From contig CACJRL010000005.1 of the NCBI GenBank assembly GCA_902595815.1, positions 39,934 to 103,933 on the forward strand: a DNA stretch of 64,000 nucleotides, in the 5' to 3' direction. Below the pieces are notes generated by a model that was given only the letters and a program-made list of their open reading frames with translations, made no database searches and was not told the DNA's origin. Of this stretch, positions 59,723 through 64,000 are shown one piece after another. Both the position numbers and the translations under genes were made by a program. Position 1 is the stretch's first letter; every line of letters starts with the position of its first letter. This DNA is from an uncultured Pelagibacteraceae bacterium (GTDB lineage: Bacteria; Pseudomonadota; Alphaproteobacteria; Pelagibacterales; Pelagibacteraceae).

Positions 59723-61016
59723 ATATATAAAAAATATCTTGCCTAAAAGACTTTTTTATAGAGGTTTACTCATAGTCGCTGTTCCAATAGTAGTTATGCA
59801 AATAACTATCTCTTTAGTTTTTTTTGATAGTCTTTGGATCAAAACTAATTCTGGAATGACAAGAGCATTAGTCTCTGAAGTCAAAACTTTTGTAGATGCT
59901 TATGATAACGACGAAACTAACAAAGATTTTATAATAATTTTATTCAAAGAACACTTGGGTTTTAATATCAAATATGAAAAAGATAAAATCTTGCCGGATA
60001 AAATACCAGAAAGATGGTTCAGTCCAGTGGATCGATCACTAAGAAGAGAATTAAAAAAAAAAAATTTAACTTATTGGTTTGATACAACAAACTTCAAAGA
60101 AGTTGTTGACTTGAAAATAGGATATTCAAAAGGATATTTTCAATTTTATATTCCAAGGGACAGACTAACTACAAGTTCGGCTAGATTATTTGGTCTTTGG
60201 ATAACATTGCCAGCATTGTTAATGATAGCAGTAGCAATAATTTTTTTAAAAAATCAAACTAGACCCATAACTAAACTTGCAGAGGCATCTGAAAGATTTG
60301 GTCGAGGAGAAGATATTGACGAATTTAGACCTTCTGGAGCACTCGAAATCCGAAAAGCTGGTTTAGAGTTTGACAAAATGAGAAAAAGAATAATTAGACA
60401 TCTTAATCAAAGATCTGAGATGCTATCGGGTATAAGCCACGATTTAAGAACACCTTTGACAAGGATAAAACTTCAAATAGCAATGATTAAAGACAAAAGT
60501 GTTGTTGAAAAATTATCAAGAGATGTTGATGAAATGGAAAAAATGTTAAATGAATATCTTCAATTCGCAAGATCTGGAGCAAAAGATAAAACTGAAACGT
60601 TTGATATATCTGTCCTCATTGAAGATATATGCAAAAAATATGAGAAACCAAATATAAAATATTTTTTAAAAGAAAAGGTTTATTTTGATGGAAGAAAAAA
60701 TTTAATCAGTAGATGTATCAATAACCTTATTGATAATTCTTTAAAATTTGCTGATAATGTTGAATTGTATCTAAAAAAAGGAAGATCAACTATTAATATT
60801 TCAATAGAAGATGATGGTCCAGGCATACCGCAAAAAGAACATCAAAATGTTTTGAAGCCATTTTATAAAATTGACAAAAGTAGATCGGGAACAAAGTCAA
60901 GTGTTGGCCTTGGCTTAGCTATATCATCTGATGTAGTAAAATCACATGGTGGAGATCTTAAATTCGATAAGTCTAGTTTAGGTGGATTAAAAGTTATTAT
61001 TTCTTTGCCCGTTTAG
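59703..61016 (+). CDS. envZ: EnvZ-type sensor histidine kinase
   Basis: A 437-residue membrane kinase from the ATG at 59703; a GTG at 59694 would add three residues and overlaps the purine-rich RBS. Two membrane helices (about 20-43 and 161-182) flank a small periplasmic domain. A HAMP segment (RPITKLAEASERFGRGEDID), phosphoacceptor H246 in GISHDLRTPLTRIK, and ATPase boxes NLIDNSLKFA, DDGPGIP and GVGLGLAIS follow. It pairs with the regulator whose gene it overlaps by 20 bases. Signal unknown. Confidence 0.92.
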   Translation: MFYGLNKYIKNILPKRLFYRGLLIVAVPIVVMQITISLVFFDSLWIKTNSGMTRALVSEVKTFVDAYDNDETNKDFIIILFKEHLGFNIKYEKDKILPDKIPERWFSPVDRSLRRELKKKNLTYWFDTTNFKEVVDLKIGYSKGYFQFYIPRDRLTTSSARLFGLWITLPALLMIAVAIIFLKNQTRPITKLAEASERFGRGEDIDEFRPSGALEIRKAGLEFDKMRKRIIRHLNQRSEMLSGISHDLRTPLTRIKLQIAMIKDKSVVEKLSRDVDEMEKMLNEYLQFARSGAKDKTETFDISVLIEDICKKYEKPNIKYFLKEKVYFDGRKNLISRCINNLIDNSLKFADNVELYLKKGRSTINISIEDDGPGIPQKEHQNVLKPFYKIDKSRSGTKSSVGLGLAISSDVVKSHGGDLKFDKSSLGGLKVIISLPV

Positions 61017-61239
61017 TTTTTTTTTTTACTTTTTTTTCAGCAATTTTTTTTTCCAATTTTTCAATTCTTTTATTTAATATATCAATTTCATCTTTACTTA
61101 CTAAATTCATTTTAAGGATAATTTCTTCTTTTTTTGAGCGTAAAATATTTACGACTTCATCACTAAAATCTTTGTAGTTGACCAGTCCTTCTTCCAAAAA
61201 TTTTGCAAATTTATCAAATACGAATCTTGATTTTGACAT
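60997..61239 (-). CDS. UbiK family (BMFP) small protein
   Basis: An 80-residue protein with an N-terminal amphipathic helix (FDKFAKFLEEGLVNYKDFSDEV), LKMNLVSKDEIDILNKRIEKLEKK and a lysine-rich tail. LVSKDEID-type sequence followed by a coiled coil is the hallmark of the YqiC/UbiK family, an accessory factor for ubiquinone synthesis under air in enterobacteria. The low-complexity tail overlaps the kinase gene by 20 bases. It is divergent from lgt. Confidence 0.78.
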   Translation of the reverse strand: MSKSRFVFDKFAKFLEEGLVNYKDFSDEVVNILRSKKEEIILKMNLVSKDEIDILNKRIEKLEKKIAEKKVKKKTKRAKK

Positions 61240-61287
61240 AATAATTTCTTATCAAAGTTTAAGTAATATTTATAATATTACAATTAA

Positions 61288-62064
61288 ATGTTTATTAATA
61301 ATTTTGACCCAGTCGCTTTTGAGATCTTTTCATTAGAAATTAGATGGTATTCCTTGTCTTATATATTTGGCTTGGTATTTGGTTGGTATTTTGCAAAGAA
61401 CAAACTAATCAAAGATAGTACCCAAAAAGAATATTTCGACGATTATATAACTTATTTGATTATAAGCATCATCCTCGGTGGAAGACTTGGATATGTAATT
61501 ATCTATGACCCAATTTATTTTATTAGTAATCCAGTTGAGATTATAAAAATTTGGCAAGGAGGAATGTCTTTTCACGGTGCACTAATTGGAATTATTATAG
61601 GAACTCATTTATTCTGCAAAAACAAAAATCAAAATATTTTTAGTTATTTAGATGTAGTTGCTGTTTGTTCTCCTATAGGAATTTTTTTAGGAAGAATATC
61701 AAATTTCATAAACTCTGAACTTTATGGCATAGAAACAAATGTACCATGGTCGGTAAAGTTTATAAAAATTGATAATTTAAATCGACATCCTTCACAAATT
61801 TATGAGGCAATATTTGAGGGGGTTGTTCTATTTATTATTTTAAGTATGTTGTTTAATAGATTAAAGAACATACCTGGGATTATTTCGGGGTATTTTTTAA
61901 TTTTATACTCAATTTTTAGATTTTTTATCGAGTTCTTTAGAGAACCAGATCAGCAGCTAGGTTATTTATTTTTCAACTTGAGTATGGGGCAAATAATAAG
62001 TTGTATAACACTAACCTGCGGATTTATTATCATCTATTATAAAAATGCTTATAGGACAGAATAA
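61288..62064 (+). CDS. lgt: Lgt, prolipoprotein diacylglyceryl transferase
   Basis: A 258-residue seven-helix membrane enzyme that adds diacylglycerol from phosphatidylglycerol to lipobox cysteines. Landmarks are RWYSLSYIFG, GGRLGYVIIYD, GGMSFHGALIG and the signature GRISNFINSELYG, with FFREPDQQLGYL near the end. Its lipid donor is the product line of PgsA and a client in this window is BamD. It overlaps the methyltransferase gene by 20 bases. Confidence 0.95.
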   Translation: MFINNFDPVAFEIFSLEIRWYSLSYIFGLVFGWYFAKNKLIKDSTQKEYFDDYITYLIISIILGGRLGYVIIYDPIYFISNPVEIIKIWQGGMSFHGALIGIIIGTHLFCKNKNQNIFSYLDVVAVCSPIGIFLGRISNFINSELYGIETNVPWSVKFIKIDNLNRHPSQIYEAIFEGVVLFIILSMLFNRLKNIPGIISGYFLILYSIFRFFIEFFREPDQQLGYLFFNLSMGQIISCITLTCGFIIIYYKNAYRTE

Positions 62065-63085
62065 AAAAATCTCATTGGATAGATTTATTTACAAATCTTT
62101 GTATGACAAGGATAATGGTTATTATATCAAAAAAAATCCTTTCGGAAAAAAAGGTGATTTCATAACATCTCCGAATATTTCTATTCTTTTTTCAGAAATG
62201 ATATCTATTTGGTTAATTTCATTTTGGGAGAATTTAAGAAAGCCAAAAAAAATAAATATTGTAGAGCTGGGTGCAGGTAATGGTGAGATGATGTTACAAA
62301 TTATAAAAACTTTAAATAATTTTAGTGAAATTAGTTTATCTGCCAATTTCTTAATTTTAGAAAGAAGTCCATTACTAATAAAAATTCAGAAGAGTAAAAT
62401 AGATAAGAAAAAAGCAAGTTGGATTAGAAATTTAAAAGAAATTCCAAAGGCTCCAACTATATTCTTGGCTAATGAGTTTTTTGATGCTTTTCCTATCAAA
62501 CAGTTTTTAAAGAAAAGCAACAATTGGTATGAAAAATATGTAGCATACAAAAAAAATAAGTTTGAAGTTTGCGATCAAAAAGTGTCTTCAAAAATAATTG
62601 AGAAATATTTAGGTAAGGATATAAAAAAAGAAAAATTTGTTGAATATTCACCTTCAGCAATGAAATTTGTTAAAGAAATAGCGAATTTTATTTTTAAAAA
62701 TAATGGTGGTTTATTAATGATAGACTATGGCTTTACCAGTGGGAAAATGAAAAATACTTTGCAAAGTGTTGAGAGGCATAGAAAAATTAGTTTTTTAGAA
62801 AATCCGTATAATTCAGATATTACTCATTTAATAAATTTTAAAATGTACAAGAAAGAGTTTGCAAATTCTAATTTGAAATCTTTAATAACAACCCAAGGTG
62901 ATTTCTTAATTAAATTAGGAATATTAAAAAGAGGTGAGTTAATAAGTAAAAATTTACAATTTAGTAAGAAAGCTGACATATTTTATAGAATAAAAAGATT
63001 AATTGATGCAAAATATATGGGCTCTTTGTTTAAAGTATTATTTGTGAGCAAATCCAAAAATAATTTTAATTTGGGTTTTAAGTGA
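62045..63085 (+). CDS. MidA/NDUFAF7-like SAM methyltransferase
   Basis: A 346-residue protein of the DUF185 family. DKDNGYYIKKNPFGKKGDFITSP-like sequence (GYYIKKNPFGKKGDFITSP), the SAM loop VELGAGNGEMMLQI, FLANEFFDAFPIKQF and GLLMIDYGF are family features. The mitochondrial member NDUFAF7 methylates an arginine of a complex I subunit; bacterial targets are not established. It overlaps lgt and the next gene, an order (lgt, MidA, YfiH) common in alphaproteobacteria. Confidence 0.9.
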   Translation: MLIGQNKKISLDRFIYKSLYDKDNGYYIKKNPFGKKGDFITSPNISILFSEMISIWLISFWENLRKPKKINIVELGAGNGEMMLQIIKTLNNFSEISLSANFLILERSPLLIKIQKSKIDKKKASWIRNLKEIPKAPTIFLANEFFDAFPIKQFLKKSNNWYEKYVAYKKNKFEVCDQKVSSKIIEKYLGKDIKKEKFVEYSPSAMKFVKEIANFIFKNNGGLLMIDYGFTSGKMKNTLQSVERHRKISFLENPYNSDITHLINFKMYKKEFANSNLKSLITTQGDFLIKLGILKRGELISKNLQFSKKADIFYRIKRLIDAKYMGSLFKVLFVSKSKNNFNLGFK

Positions 63086-63834
63086 TTAAATCAAAAATTT
63101 TTAGAGATCAAAAATCCATTTCGCATTATTTTTTTAATAGATTAGGTGGCACCTCAAAAGGAATCTACAAAAGTTTAAATTGTGGAAAAGGTTCAAAAGA
63201 CAAAATTGCTAATATAAGTAAAAATTTAAAAATAGTTTCAAAAAAAATAGGCTGCACAAGTAGAAATCTAGTTTCTCTTAATCAAATTCACAGTAACAAA
63301 GTTTATAAAATAAGTGGTATTCCAAAAAAAAGATTGACTGGAGATGCGATGATTACAAATAAGCGAAATATTGCGATTAGTATACTCACTGCAGATTGTG
63401 CACCAATTCTAATTATAGAAAGAAAGCAAAAATTTGTTGGTGCAATACATGCTGGTTGGAAAGGTGCTTTTAAGGGAATAGTAAAAAAAACAATTCAGCT
63501 TTTAAAAAAAAATGGATGCTCAGAGAAAGATATGATTGCTTGCATTGGACCATGTATAAAAAAAAATAGTTATGAAGTAAAAAATGATTTTTTTAAATTG
63601 TTTAAGGACAAAAATAAAAAAAATGTGAATTTCTTCACATTTAAAAGGAAAAAAATTTATTTTGATTTAAGCGAATATATAAAATCTCAATTTTATGAAA
63701 ATGGAGTTAAAAAAATAGATATAATAAGAAAAGATACCTACACTCTAGAAAATAACTTTTTTAGTTCTAGGAGATCAAAAAAAAATAAGCATAACGATTA
63801 TGGTAGAAATATTTCTGCAATTATGATTAAATAG
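63082..63834 (+). CDS. YfiH/LACC1 family purine nucleoside phosphorylase-like enzyme
   Basis: A 250-residue protein with the zinc site of the multicopper polyphenol oxidase-like (LACC1) family: NQIHSNKVY, LTADCAPILI, AIHAGWKGAFKGI and CIGPCIKKNSYEV. Family members act on purine nucleosides (phosphorolysis or deamination). The start is GTG at 63082, overlapping the upstream TGA stop (GTGA). Confidence 0.9.
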   Translation: MIKSKIFRDQKSISHYFFNRLGGTSKGIYKSLNCGKGSKDKIANISKNLKIVSKKIGCTSRNLVSLNQIHSNKVYKISGIPKKRLTGDAMITNKRNIAISILTADCAPILIIERKQKFVGAIHAGWKGAFKGIVKKTIQLLKKNGCSEKDMIACIGPCIKKNSYEVKNDFFKLFKDKNKKNVNFFTFKRKKIYFDLSEYIKSQFYENGVKKIDIIRKDTYTLENNFFSSRRSKKNKHNDYGRNISAIMIK

Positions 63835-63844
63835 GATATCTCGG

Positions 63845-64000
63845 ATGAAAATTCTCACAGGAAACAGTAATAAACATCTTAGTCAAAAAATATCTAAATT
63901 TTTAAAAAATAGACTAGTTAATTCAAACATAAGAAAATTTGCAGACGGAGAAATCTATATAGAAATTAATGAAAATATTAGAGGCAATAGTATTTTTTTA
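63845..64000 (+). CDS. prs: Ribose-phosphate pyrophosphokinase, N-terminal fragment (runs off window)
   Basis: The first 52 residues are visible. MKILTGNSNKHLSQKISKFL and then IRKFADGEIYIEINENIRGN match the N-terminus of PRPP synthetase, including the FxDGE segment of the ATP/allosteric region. It would supply PRPP for nucleotide, histidine and tryptophan synthesis. A purine-rich RBS (AGGATATCTCGG) precedes it, 10 bases after the previous stop. Confidence 0.93.
   Translation, partial: MKILTGNSNKHLSQKISKFLKNRLVNSNIRKFADGEIYIEINENIRGNSIFL

Overview
The window looks like part of a chromosome from a streamlined marine alphaproteobacterium of the SAR11 / Candidatus Pelagibacter type. The reasons are very AT-rich DNA, almost no intergenic space (most neighbours overlap or lie within about 60 bp), a proteorhodopsin beside a ferredoxin and a ferredoxin reductase, lysine- and isoleucine-rich proteins, and alphaproteobacterial versions of DnaG and the dihydroorotase-like protein. 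I see no insertion sequence, prophage, CRISPR array or integrase. The assignment rests on gene content and style, not on a database match.

Layout. 1-1.3 kb: minus-strand light/redox group (proteorhodopsin with a glutamine at the tuning site, terminator, 2Fe-2S ferredoxin, start of a ferredoxin-NADP reductase). 1.5-14.9 kb: mixed metabolism and DNA maintenance (propionyl-CoA synthetase type ligase, SMR transporter, dihydroorotase-like protein, YgfZ, MazG-like protein, fumarase, AsmA-like protein, UvrD, aminopeptidase P, LigA). 14.9-34.1 kb: a minus-strand envelope and division cluster in the order mraZ-ftsZ-rsmH-ftsL-ftsI-murEF-mraY-murD-ftsW-murG-murC-murB-ddl-ftsQ-ftsA-lpxC-bamD-ligA. Here ftsZ sits second instead of after ftsA, murE and murF are one gene, and murB appears frameshifted in an A8 tract just before its end. 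A good sigma-70 promoter overlapped by three 10-bp-spaced MraZ boxes precedes mraZ. RNase P RNA lies just upstream on the same strand.

34.5-49.7 kb: amidase, mlaA-mlaC, a CIA30-like protein, a small membrane protein, two tRNAs (one with CAT anticodon, one tRNA-Val(GAC) with very unusual D and T loops), rpoD-dnaG-yqeY, carAB, a 2OG-Fe(II) oxygenase paired with an ELM1-family protein, trxB and psiE. 49.7-64 kb: aspC, then uvrB-folM-secreted protein-folB-uvrC-pgsA in overlapping order, ilvE, an interlocked marR / OmpR-type regulator / EnvZ-type kinase group, ubiK, lgt, midA-like, yfiH-like and the start of prs.

Together the genes cover peptidoglycan precursor synthesis and division, outer-membrane biogenesis (LpxC, BamD, MlaA, MlaC, Lgt), nucleotide excision repair (UvrB, UvrC, UvrD, LigA), pyrimidine/arginine precursor supply (CarAB, dihydroorotase-like protein, Prs), pterin/folate steps and light-driven proton pumping. 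The most useful items for follow-up are the relocated ftsZ with its MraZ-box promoter, the murB frameshift, the atypical tRNA-Val, and the cysteine-rich secreted putative hydrolase inside the pterin operon.
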